64,000 nucleotides of DNA from Nanosynbacter sp. (GTDB taxonomy: Bacteria; Patescibacteriota; Saccharimonadia; Saccharimonadales; Saccharimonadaceae). The notes beneath the pieces are model-generated. The model saw only the letters and a program-made list of their open reading frames with translations, was not told where the DNA came from and did no database searches. The position numbers were made by a program, and so were the translations under genes. Below, piece after piece: positions 14,510 to 22,695 of the stretch (position 1 is its first letter; each line of letters begins with the position of its first letter). The DNA is taken from assembly GCA_015257455.1 (NCBI GenBank), contig JABZKD010000001.1, positions 79,106 to 143,105 on the forward strand, in the 5' to 3' direction.

Positions 14510-17398
14510 GTGTCAAAGCGAGGAATTAGACATGCCATCAGTGGTAGGTCGGTTTTTAATATATTATCAATCTTTTTAGTCAGCACTTTATTTTGCTTGC
14601 TTCATTACGAAAGTACCCATGCCTCAACTGCTTCACTTGGCATGCCTGGCGAGGTTAAAGTCGAAACCGATTTTTCAACTGGAAATAGAATGGAGTTTTC
14701 CAAATCCATCAATATTACCGTTAATACCAATAGCCCATTAGGGTACAAATTACTTTTTAGTAGCGACAGCGAAGATAGTTCACTAGTGAGTAATGACCCA
14801 AAGAACAATTACACTATTCCTTCCGTCTATGGTTCTGATCATGTACTTTCTAGAGATATGCATAACCAGTACGGTTATAACGTCAAAGACACCGACGACC
14901 AAATTTACCAACAAATCCCAAGCCTCAGTAGTCCGCTCAAAATCAAGCAAGTCAAAGATCCACTTACTGCCGCCGATACTATAAAATTCAACCTCGGCTT
15001 CGAACTCGAATCTTCCGCTCAGCCTGGCGAATATCACCGCAATCTCGTTTTCACTCTCCTAGCCGAAGATCAAGCTTCTATCCAATTAGTTGATGGTATC
15101 GAAATTAATAAGGCTATCAAAAAAGCTGTCGGCATCACCGACACCAGCTATCTCGATAATCCGCTTACCACCACCCCAGACGATCCATGGCCAGAGGTTA
15201 ATATTACCGTAGGTAGAAATAAATGTAGTGATAATATCACCAAAGAACGCACCTCGGTTATCTCTCTGCCAGATTCCGACGCCGAAGTTTATCTCGGTGG
15301 CTATCGTAGTAGCTGGGATAATATCTGCATTTGGAGTAATGCCACGGAATTAGTTTTTCCAGAGGACCTCTCTTATATGTATGCTGGACTTGGTGGAATA
15401 GATAGTAGTGTGAATTTTAATTTTGCCGATGGTCGCAGCAAATCTACACTCAATTTTAAGAAAGTCAAAAATCTCGACCATCTATTTCAGAATACTATTG
15501 GATATAACAATGGCTCCTTCGAGGCCTCCAGTCTCTTTGAATATCTCAAAGATTCCCCGATCGAAAGCGCCGAATCTATCTTCGAAAATTCCACAGTCCA
15601 AGCTGTTGAGAAATTCACCAATGTAGCAAATCGCGCTAAAAATCTCGCCTATGCTTTTCGCAATACAAAATCTTTGGGTCAGGTTAATTTTTCCGATTGG
15701 ACTATCGGTGAAGCCGAAAACACTCAATCTATGTTTGAAGGTAGTGGTATCGGTCAAGCTATCCTAAGCAACGCTACTTTCGCCAAAACCAAAAATACCG
15801 AAAAAATGTTTAAAGACACTCAAAGCTCTTCGAGTATTCAGCTGCCAAAGGCCGTTTTTGATGAAACCACGAATACTAATAGTATGTTCATGAACAGCAC
15901 ATCGGTCAAAATTCTTCTGCCCCTAGCAACTTTTGCCAAATCCACTGACGCAGGCTCCATGTTTGAAAAAATACCATTAACCGAATTTGATCTCTCTAGT
16001 GCCACCCTTGCTAGTGCTACCAATTTTAATAACTTCTTCAAAGAGAGTGGCTACTACACTCTGGCTGTCAATTTACCGAAATTATCCCTCGCCTCCGCGG
16101 AAAATCTTTCTAGTATGTTCCAAAAATCTGAAATCGGTAAACTCACTCTCAATGAAGCATCCATGGGCGGCAATCACATTACTGATATGTCGAGCATGTT
16201 TCAAGATTGCGCCAGTCTCGAGGAAATTGATCTTCACAATATCACCACTGGACCACTAGAAAATATCGCCAGTATGTTTAAGCACCTTCCATATATTAAA
16301 AAAATCGTTCTACCAAGTATCTTTAACACCGCGAATGTTACAGACTTTAGTTCATTTCTCTCTGATAGTATTAAGCTCGCCACTTTAGAAAACGGCGATA
16401 AAATTAAACTAACCAGCGCCACCAATACTAGCCACATGTTCTATAATTTACCCTCACTCGATCTCAAAGATTTTATCGAACATATCGAATCTGAAAACAT
16501 CACCGATGCATCATACATGTTCTATCGAACCAAGTCTAGTCAGAATATTATTTTTCCTATCACCTTTAAAACTCACAATATTTCCAATATGCAAGGTATG
16601 TTCAACGGGTTCATGACTCCTTCACTCGATATTTCTAATATGAGCTTTGATAGTGCCACTACCATGGAAGAAATGCTGAGTGGAATAACTATCGATAGTA
16701 ATGAGATAAGCCTAAATGACTACAACTACTCCGCCAAACAAATTATTTGGCCAACTGGCACTATTAATGCGCCAAATCTCACCTCACTGCGCGGCCTCTA
16801 TAAAGGACATCACTATTTAACTCAAGCTATTTTTCCAAAATTAAACACCACGGTTCTTACTGACCTTAGCTTCATCTTTAGTAACTTTACCAATTCACTC
16901 ACCAAGCTGGATCTCACCGGACTTGATACTTCACATGTTGAAACTGTCGAAAGTATGTTCGCTGGTACTCAATTTACTCTAAACGTCCCAACCAAAATTT
17001 CCTTCGACACCTCTAGTGTTCGCAATATGCATAATATGTTTTACTATGCTAGGTCCAGTGACGGACTGTTAGATCTCAGTGACCTTGATGTTTCCAATGT
17101 CACCGATATGTCTAATCTTATATATTACACCTGGCTAGTCACCGTCGACCTTACTGGCTGGGATACTAGAAATGTCACCGATATGACTGAAATGTTCTAT
17201 GACAGTAACTACATTACGACCATCTATGCTTCCGAAAGTTTTGTCACTACCAATGTCACAAAGTCAGATAGAATCTTCTATATGGATTATGGTGGGGCTT
17301 TCGTTGGCGGTAACGGCACAGCCTTTACTGGAAGCGAAGATATCACTTACGCTCGCATCGATAAACCAGGTAAGCCAGGGTTCTTTACCAAAAAATAA
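14510..17398 (+). CDS. BspA-like DUF285 repeat surface protein (tandem paralogue A)
   Basis: Predicted secreted 962-residue protein, starting at GTG 14510 behind GGGAGA. Residues about 15-40 form a signal peptide (hydrophobic VFNILSIFLVSTLFCLL). A domain of about 200 residues follows (NSPLGYKLLFSSDSE and TIKFNLGFEL), then a Cys-containing linker, then more than 20 DUF285 repeats of about 25 residues with SMF or HMF landmarks. The middle repeats use a variant Ala/Thr-rich consensus (ATFAKS), while the last ones return to NVTDM. There is no sortase motif; the end reads KPGFFTKK. Order and wording of domains match the next gene, so the two arose by duplication. Attachment to the host bacterium is inferred. 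Confidence 0.87.
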   Translation: MSKRGIRHAISGRSVFNILSIFLVSTLFCLLHYESTHASTASLGMPGEVKVETDFSTGNRMEFSKSINITVNTNSPLGYKLLFSSDSEDSSLVSNDPKNNYTIPSVYGSDHVLSRDMHNQYGYNVKDTDDQIYQQIPSLSSPLKIKQVKDPLTAADTIKFNLGFELESSAQPGEYHRNLVFTLLAEDQASIQLVDGIEINKAIKKAVGITDTSYLDNPLTTTPDDPWPEVNITVGRNKCSDNITKERTSVISLPDSDAEVYLGGYRSSWDNICIWSNATELVFPEDLSYMYAGLGGIDSSVNFNFADGRSKSTLNFKKVKNLDHLFQNTIGYNNGSFEASSLFEYLKDSPIESAESIFENSTVQAVEKFTNVANRAKNLAYAFRNTKSLGQVNFSDWTIGEAENTQSMFEGSGIGQAILSNATFAKTKNTEKMFKDTQSSSSIQLPKAVFDETTNTNSMFMNSTSVKILLPLATFAKSTDAGSMFEKIPLTEFDLSSATLASATNFNNFFKESGYYTLAVNLPKLSLASAENLSSMFQKSEIGKLTLNEASMGGNHITDMSSMFQDCASLEEIDLHNITTGPLENIASMFKHLPYIKKIVLPSIFNTANVTDFSSFLSDSIKLATLENGDKIKLTSATNTSHMFYNLPSLDLKDFIEHIESENITDASYMFYRTKSSQNIIFPITFKTHNISNMQGMFNGFMTPSLDISNMSFDSATTMEEMLSGITIDSNEISLNDYNYSAKQIIWPTGTINAPNLTSLRGLYKGHHYLTQAIFPKLNTTVLTDLSFIFSNFTNSLTKLDLTGLDTSHVETVESMFAGTQFTLNVPTKISFDTSSVRNMHNMFYYARSSDGLLDLSDLDVSNVTDMSNLIYYTWLVTVDLTGWDTRNVTDMTEMFYDSNYITTIYASESFVTTNVTKSDRIFYMDYGGAFVGGNGTAFTGSEDITYARIDKPGKPGFFTKK

Positions 17399-17444
17399 AC
17401 ATCCAAAACCTCCAATTTTCCTCTTCCACTCATTATTCCATTTA

Positions 17445-17513
17445 TGCTAAAATAGTAGTGTTAAGAATAAGCTTATGCTAGCTATAAGCTAGACAAGCTA
17501 ATAAATTGGAGGT
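17445..17513 (+). promoter_or_regulatory. Promoter and hairpin leader of the third BspA-like gene
   Basis: The extended -10 TGC TAAAAT (17445-17453) is preceded by ATTCCATTTATG, identical to the block before the paralogue promoter at 14420. The leader hairpin AGCTTAT/ATAAGCT (17470-17490) has a 7-nt loop. The ribosome-binding site is GGAGG at 17508-17512. Confidence 0.55.
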
Positions 17514-17517
17514 TTAA

Positions 17518-20277
17518 GTGACCAAACTGCGAACTCACGGAAACGTTTTTTGTGAGATATGTCGAAAGCTAGCACTCGCCACTTTTGTTGGTATCTTTTT
17601 CCTCATCTCCTACACTCAGAACACTTTTGCCGATTCTGCCTCCATTACCGTGCCAAGCAGTGTCAGTATTTCTGTCGACACTAATCTTCAGGCACGTACC
17701 GAAGTGACAAAAACTATCGATATGAGCGTCAATACCGACAGCCCGACCGGCTATAAACTTTTCCTCAGCAGCGATAGCGCCGAGACCAGTCTCGTCAGTG
17801 CTAATGGTAATCCTTTCAAAATTAATTCCACCTCTGGTACCAATAATGATTTAGCCACTGAGATGAATAATCAATACGGTTATAATACTGAGACCACCGA
17901 TAATAAACGCTATAGTTACATCCCAAATCTTAGCAACCCAGTCAAGATTCGTTCCTCTTTCACTCAGCTCACCGCCGCGGATAATTTCAAGTTCAACCTA
18001 GGTTTTGCTTTACGCAATAATATCCCGGCTGACACCTATCAACGTAAACTTATTTTTACCCTAATCTCCGAAGGGGAAGCGAACGCTACATTAGTTAATG
18101 GCCCTGAACTCAATAAGGCCCTCAAAAAAGCTCTCGGTATCACCGATCAAAGTTATTTTGATGACCCGCTCAAGCAAATTTCCGCCGCTGGCACTTTTTA
18201 TCCAGATTTTAATATCGAAATTGGCAAAAATAAATGTCATGAAAATATTACGCCTGCACGCACCACCCTAATTTCTACTCCCGATTCTGATGTGCCGGTC
18301 TATCTTGGTGGATATCGCAGTTCTTGGGATAAATTCTGCATCTGGTCCCCAGCCACCAAGGTTGTATTTCCAGAAGACATTTCCTACATGTTTGCTGGCC
18401 TCACTGGCACCACCGAAGAGATGGGTTTCACTTTCCGCGATGATCGCGACATCAATATGCTTGATTTTTCCAAAATTAAAAATGCTTCTCACCTATTCCA
18501 AAAAACTCTCGGTTATTACGGTAATAAATTCAAAGCCGATGGCTTCACCAAATATCTCAGCCGCGCTGAAGTCGAAAATATCGAATCACTCTACGAAGAT
18601 TCCGGCATTGCCGCCATCGTTGACACCTCTTTTATGTCTAAGGCTAAGAATATCGCCAATGTTTTCAAGAACGCCAAATATCTCGAGTCCGCCGACCTTT
18701 CCACTTGGACTATTTCTGATATGGAAGATGCCTCTTCAATTTTTGAGGGTTCCATGCTTAAAAATATCGACCTCAGTAATTCCACCTTCGAAAACACTGA
18801 AAATACCCGAAATATGTTCAAGAATTCCGCCGCTACTACGATTAATCTCAGTAAAGCCACTTTCAACAATGTCGAAAATGCCAGTGGTATGTTCGAAAAT
18901 GCTAGAGCCTCCACCATTTCCATGCCTGAAGCGACTTTCGCTAAGACCACCGATTTTTCCAATATGTTCAAGGGTGCCACTAGTGCTAGCAGTATCGATC
19001 TTTCCAAAATCACCTTCTCCGCTGCCACCAATCTTTCTGGCATGTTCCAAGACACTTCGGCCGAACAACTAGTTTTAAATAACACTAACCTTGCCGGCAA
19101 TAATATTACCGATATGTCTTTCATGTTTAAAAACAGTAAGGTCAAAAATATCGATCTCGGCAGCATGCAAACTGGCCCACTCACCTCGATTGTGGGTATG
19201 TTTAAAAATACTAATAATCTCGAAACTATTACTCTCCCTTCTGTCTTCAATACTTCAAATATTACCGATATGAGCTCGCTCTTCGAGAATAACATCAAGC
19301 TAAATACTATCAATAATTTAGCCAACCTCGACACTACCAATGTTCGAAATATGAGCCGTATGTTTGCCAGTGATTTTTATCTCCCGATGCAAAACATCAT
19401 TCCAAATCTTCGCGCCAATAAGGTTGAAGATACCTCATATATGTTCTACGGTACGCGTGCCACTAGTCCGGTTACTTTCCCAGCTACCTTTAATACTGAA
19501 AATCTCACCGATATGAGCTATATGTTCGTAGGTTTCACTGTGCCAAGCCTTGATATCTCCAATTTCAAGCTCGGTAATGTCACCACTATGGAAGGCACCT
19601 TCAGTTCTGAGTCGAAAACCACCGCGGTTGGTCCAATCACTTGGCCATCTGGGCAAATTAATATGCCACGCCTCACTACCATGCGCGCTCTTTTTAAATT
19701 TAATACCGCACAAAATCAAATTGTCTTACCGACCTTCAAGACCCCAGCCCTCACCGACACTAGCTATATGTTCTACGGCATCGGCAAAATCGACAAAATC
19801 GATAATATCAATAGCCTCGATACCGCCAATGTCACCACCATGGAAGGTATGTTTGCATACAATGACACCAGTCTGATGAAAGGCGAAAATGTTAAATTTG
19901 AATTTAACACTGGCAAGGTCAAGAATATGAACTTAATGTTTAAGAATTCTTATGTCAACTATCTCGACCTCAGCTCCTTCGATACTAGAAGTTTAGTTAC
20001 CGCCGTCAGTACCTTCGACTACACCTGGATCAAAATTCTCGACCTCACCAACTGGGATACTCGCAACCTTGAAGATGTCACCTCAATGTTTAGTGGCTCT
20101 ACCTGGCTCGTAACTATCTATGCCTCTGAAAGTTTCGTCACCACCAAGGTTACCGCCTCTAATGATATCTTCTATAGCGTCACCTACGATCTCGGTTCTG
20201 GAGCTATCGGAAATAGCATCACCTATGCTCGCATCGGTGCCCCAGGCGCACCAGGTGCCTTTACTAAGAAAACATAA
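17518..20277 (+). CDS. BspA-like DUF285 repeat surface protein (tandem paralogue B)
   Basis: A 919-residue paralogue of the preceding gene, starting at GTG 17518 after GGAGG. The signal peptide (about residues 18-40) ends near NTFADS. The N-terminal domain shares DSPTGYKLFLSSDS and the YLGGYRSSWD motif with its twin, followed by DUF285 repeats with a 25-residue period (for example ENTRNMFKNS then ENASGMFENA). The C-terminus GAPGAFTKKT mirrors its twin. No wall-anchor motif is visible, so retention at the surface is unexplained. Two long reading frames inside it on other frames (260 and 249 residues) are by-products of the repeats. A strong terminator follows. Confidence 0.87.
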   Translation: MTKLRTHGNVFCEICRKLALATFVGIFFLISYTQNTFADSASITVPSSVSISVDTNLQARTEVTKTIDMSVNTDSPTGYKLFLSSDSAETSLVSANGNPFKINSTSGTNNDLATEMNNQYGYNTETTDNKRYSYIPNLSNPVKIRSSFTQLTAADNFKFNLGFALRNNIPADTYQRKLIFTLISEGEANATLVNGPELNKALKKALGITDQSYFDDPLKQISAAGTFYPDFNIEIGKNKCHENITPARTTLISTPDSDVPVYLGGYRSSWDKFCIWSPATKVVFPEDISYMFAGLTGTTEEMGFTFRDDRDINMLDFSKIKNASHLFQKTLGYYGNKFKADGFTKYLSRAEVENIESLYEDSGIAAIVDTSFMSKAKNIANVFKNAKYLESADLSTWTISDMEDASSIFEGSMLKNIDLSNSTFENTENTRNMFKNSAATTINLSKATFNNVENASGMFENARASTISMPEATFAKTTDFSNMFKGATSASSIDLSKITFSAATNLSGMFQDTSAEQLVLNNTNLAGNNITDMSFMFKNSKVKNIDLGSMQTGPLTSIVGMFKNTNNLETITLPSVFNTSNITDMSSLFENNIKLNTINNLANLDTTNVRNMSRMFASDFYLPMQNIIPNLRANKVEDTSYMFYGTRATSPVTFPATFNTENLTDMSYMFVGFTVPSLDISNFKLGNVTTMEGTFSSESKTTAVGPITWPSGQINMPRLTTMRALFKFNTAQNQIVLPTFKTPALTDTSYMFYGIGKIDKIDNINSLDTANVTTMEGMFAYNDTSLMKGENVKFEFNTGKVKNMNLMFKNSYVNYLDLSSFDTRSLVTAVSTFDYTWIKILDLTNWDTRNLEDVTSMFSGSTWLVTIYASESFVTTKVTASNDIFYSVTYDLGSGAIGNSITYARIGAPGAPGAFTKKT

Positions 20278-20280
20278 GCT

Positions 20281-20317
20281 AAAATACCCCATAACATCTG
20301 GGGTATTTTCTTATTTT
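20281..20317 (+). terminator. Terminator of the BspA pair
   Basis: The stem AAAATACCCC/GGGGTATTTT has a 9-nt loop and T-rich tail. Confidence 0.85.
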
Positions 20318-20336
20318 CTGTAGAAATATGTAACAA

Positions 20337-20420
20337 AAATCAACTATTCACTCATCATTCAGGAGTTAGCCATAAAAAACATCAACTATTCACTCATTCT
20401 TAAAAAATAAGCCATAAAAA
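20337..20420. repeat. Two-copy direct repeat, about 41 nt unit, between the BspA pair and rplL
   Basis: ATCAACTATTCACTCAT occurs at about 20339-20355 and 20380-20396, and each copy is followed by a degenerate AGCCATAAAAAA(C/T)AT block (about 20368 and 20410). It lies in otherwise empty sequence between two terminators. Confidence 0.75.
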
Positions 20421-20446
20421 ATATCCCACCAATGTGGGATATTTTT
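20416..20446 (-). terminator. Terminator of rplJ-rplL (bidirectional shape)
   Basis: A 13-bp perfect stem (20417-20429 with 20434-20446) is bounded by A- and T-runs and sits just after the rplL stop on the minus strand. Confidence 0.85.
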
Positions 20447-20474
20447 GATAAATTCGTAAACTTCAGAGTTTTAA

Positions 20475-20846
20475 TTAAGCTAATTCGATGACAGCACCAG
20501 CTTCTTCGAGAGTTTTCTTCAAAGCTTCAGCTTCGTCTTTCTTAACGTTTTCTTTTACGGTTGAAGGAGCACCATCAACGAGGGCTTTAGCTTCACCAAG
20601 ACCAAGACCGGTAGCTTCTTTAACAGCCTTGATAACAGCGATCTTCTGAGCGCCAGCGTCTTTAAGAACGACGTTAAATTCAGATTTGCCTTCTTCTTCG
20701 GCAGCAGCGGCAGGAGCAGCAGCAACAGCAACAGCGGCAGCAGCTGGTTCGATACCGTATTCATCTTTGAGAGTATTTTTGAGTTCGTTTACTTCAAGAA
20801 CAGTAAGATTTACTAATTCTTCAGCAAGTTTTTTAATATCAGCCAT
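20475..20846 (-). CDS. rplL: 50S ribosomal protein L7/L12
   Basis: The flexible stalk protein that recruits translational GTPases. The 123-residue length is normal. The N-terminal dimerisation helix region is followed by an Ala-rich hinge (about residues 35-50) and the conserved C-terminal domain with KIAVIKAVKEATGLGLGEAK. It follows rplJ by 45 bp in the same minus-strand unit. Co-expression with rplJ under the L10 leader is expected. Confidence 0.98.
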   Translation of the reverse strand: MADIKKLAEELVNLTVLEVNELKNTLKDEYGIEPAAAAVAVAAAPAAAAEEEGKSEFNVVLKDAGAQKIAVIKAVKEATGLGLGEAKALVDGAPSTVKENVKKDEAEALKKTLEEAGAVIELA

Positions 20847-20891
20847 ATTAGACCTTTCGAAAAATTAAATTTGTTATTAATAGTACACTTG

Positions 20892-21407
20892 TTACTTGTT
20901 TTCTAAGCCAGAAACAATTCCGGAAAGACCACCAGCGAGAGCTGAGATGGAATCGTTGACTGGGGAAAGCAATTGAGCCACCACCTGGGCGACCAATTCG
21001 TTCTTGGAAGGAAGAGATGCAAGAGCATTGATCTCTGCAGTATCCAAGGCGTTGCCAGTTTCAGAAAAACCACCCAAAAGCTCGAAAGCTTTGTGGGTCT
21101 TACCAAACTCTGCCAAAATTTTAGCAGGAGCGATTTCGTCGGTATCAGAAATAGCATAAACTAATTGACCAGTGAGGTGAGTAGTGTCGGTGTCTTTGTA
21201 GACAGCGATTTCATTCATCGCAACACGAACCAAGCGGTTCTTTACGATTTTGATTTTCACACCCTGCTCACGAGCACTGTGACGCAACTCTTCGAGTTCA
21301 GCCACAGACAAACCTTGATAGTTTGCATAAGCGGTAAGTTTAGCTTCTGATAAAAGCTTAGTTAAATCTGCAACCAATGTATTCTTTTTATCTTTAGAAA
21401 TTGCCAT
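20892..21407 (-). CDS. rplJ: 50S ribosomal protein L10
   Basis: L10 anchors the L7/L12 stalk to 23S rRNA and represses its own mRNA. At 171 residues the length is normal. The N-terminal rRNA-binding domain reads AISKDKKNTLVADLTKLLSE and the C-terminal helix ends with a Gly/Leu-rich tail that binds L12 dimers. The start at 21407 is preceded by AAGGGAAC. It is preceded by a recognisable L10 leader. The gene pair points against the rplK-rplA unit, an unusual split of the rplKAJL cluster. Confidence 0.97.
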   Translation of the reverse strand: MAISKDKKNTLVADLTKLLSEAKLTAYANYQGLSVAELEELRHSAREQGVKIKIVKNRLVRVAMNEIAVYKDTDTTHLTGQLVYAISDTDEIAPAKILAEFGKTHKAFELLGGFSETGNALDTAEINALASLPSKNELVAQVVAQLLSPVNDSISALAGGLSGIVSGLENK

Positions 21408-21463
21408 AAAAAGTTCCCTTGATTGTTAAATTTTTTATTAAAAAGTTTACGAATTTTTAATTT

Positions 21464-21541
21464 TCGTTACCAGAAAAATTAATTAGAAGATTTTCCTCGG
21501 TGACTTTATTAAGATTACTCCGTCACTGTCTTTGGTAACTT
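21464..21541 (-). promoter_or_regulatory. L10 leader (ribosomal protein L10-L12 autoregulation)
   Basis: On the minus strand the leader is closed by GTTACC (21534-21539) pairing with GGTAAC (21466-21471). It contains AAAGACAGTGAC and the diagnostic CCGAGGA (21494-21500) after GTCAC, the kink-turn that binds L10-(L12)n. This predicts feedback repression of rplJ-rplL. Confidence 0.85.
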
Positions 21542-21546
21542 CCTAC

Positions 21547-21555
21547 ATTATATCA
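21547..21555 (-). promoter_or_regulatory. Promoter of rplJ-rplL
   Basis: The minus-strand extended -10 TGA TATAAT places the transcription start right at the L10 leader. Confidence 0.65.
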
Positions 21556-21591
21556 GAGAGAAGGGAAAAATGCAAACCACTGCCACTGATT

Positions 21592-22068
21592 TTATTCGTG
21601 ATGATATTTTCCACCATGTAAAATTTCTTGTGTGCGATAGATCTGTTCCACCAGCATCACTCGCATTAGTTGGTGGGGGAAGACCAAATTCGAAAAACTC
21701 CAGACCACATCAGATTTTTTCCTCACTTCTTCTGTCACACCATACGCCCCACCGATAATTAAGACAATTTCTTTCCCAAAATTAAACTCGCGTGACATAA
21801 TTTCCGCAATTTGACCATTCTTGAAATTTACTCCACGCTCATCCAAAAGTATTACGTACTCTCGCCACGTGAACGGCCAGTTAGCTAGATACTCATCAAG
21901 TTTTTTCTCTTCCAAAAACTGCCACTTGACATCAAACGGCTTCTTTAAGCGCTTTTCATATTCCGAAATCATGCTCACAATCTCTGGAATATGCTTCTTG
22001 CCACCAGCTATAATTTTAATCATAATTCTATCATAAACGATTTTTCCAAAAATAGCATTTTTTAACAT
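21592..22068 (-). CDS. rlmH: 23S rRNA (pseudouridine-1915-N3) methyltransferase RlmH
   Basis: SPOUT-family methyltransferase acting on helix 69 of 23S rRNA in assembled 70S ribosomes. The signature parts are LIIGGAYGV (knot, AdoMet site), SNLVFPHQLMRVMLVEQIYR and the C-terminal YHHE. The full frame has 158 residues. The family normally begins at the internal Met (position 22023, MIKIIAGGKK, 143 residues), which is 6 nt after TATGAT and so could be leaderless. The longer start at 22068 has a GGAGA ribosome-binding site. Both are plausible; the extra 15 residues match no family feature. Confidence 0.92.
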   Translation of the reverse strand: MLKNAIFGKIVYDRIMIKIIAGGKKHIPEIVSMISEYEKRLKKPFDVKWQFLEEKKLDEYLANWPFTWREYVILLDERGVNFKNGQIAEIMSREFNFGKEIVLIIGGAYGVTEEVRKKSDVVWSFSNLVFPHQLMRVMLVEQIYRTQEILHGGKYHHE

Positions 22069-22108
22069 AATTTCTCCATAAAGTCCACTAATTTTAACCT
22101 TATCTTTC

Positions 22109-22137
22109 TTGACATTTTCCTAAAAAGGCCGTACGAT
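22109..22137 (+). promoter_or_regulatory. Consensus sigma-70-type promoter before the dnaX unit
   Basis: TTGACA at 22109-22114, a 17-nt spacer and TACGAT at 22132-22137. It is one of only a few promoters here with a recognisable -35. Confidence 0.75.
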
Positions 22138-22174
22138 TAGAGTGATATTTATTAAACAGACAGGATGCGAGGTG

Positions 22175-22693
22175 ATGTCTGAATTACCAGAAAAACAAAT
22201 AAAACGACTCCGTTCTCTTATTCAAGAAGCAGAAACTAATTTGGCCGCCGCCAAAGAACTTTTGATTTCAATGCTCGGAGACGGGGAAACCATTACTACT
22301 CCGAGAGAAGTAGTTATTAGTAATAACGAAGGCAAGATTATCGAAGGTGTCTTTGACGGCCAAATTATGATTGACCAAGACGGTAAGAATTACCCAGTTC
22401 CAGCCAACTACGCCAGTAAGTCCAAGCTTGTCGAAGGCGACATTATGAAGCTCACTATTACGAAGGAAGGTAAATTCCTTTACAAGCAAATCGGACCAGT
22501 CGAACGTAAGACCGTGATCGGTACTTTGATTCGCCATGACGACAAATATTTTGTCGAAGTTAATGGTCGCGAATACGAAATTCTTTATGCATCGGTAACC
22601 TATTTCCGTCTCAAAGAAGGTTCTCAGGTTTCAGTAGTCATTCCAGCGAACAACGATGACGCCAATTGGGCTGCCGTCGAGGCGTCGCTCTAA
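22175..22693 (+). CDS. Hypothetical protein upstream of dnaX
   Basis: I do not recognise a family. The best start is ATG 22175, preceded by GCGAGGTG, giving 172 residues; an upstream GTG at 22142 would start inside the promoter region. An N-terminal helix (about residues 5-35, LRSLIQEAETNLAAAKELL) is followed by two beta-rich blocks that look like small barrel (OB or SH3-like) units, for example GKIIEGVFDGQIMIDQDGK and TVIGTLIRHDDKYFVEVNG. That shape suggests nucleic-acid or protein binding, but this is inference. It stands first in the unit with dnaX and dnaB and ends 2 bp before dnaX. Confidence 0.7.
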   Translation: MSELPEKQIKRLRSLIQEAETNLAAAKELLISMLGDGETITTPREVVISNNEGKIIEGVFDGQIMIDQDGKNYPVPANYASKSKLVEGDIMKLTITKEGKFLYKQIGPVERKTVIGTLIRHDDKYFVEVNGREYEILYASVTYFRLKEGSQVSVVIPANNDDANWAAVEASL

Positions 22694-22695
22694 AT

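Noticed and set aside
18290..19340. Long alternative frames (260 residues plus strand, 249 minus strand) inside the third BspA-like gene
   Set aside because: They arise from the periodic codons of the DUF285 repeats; no start signal or family resemblance.
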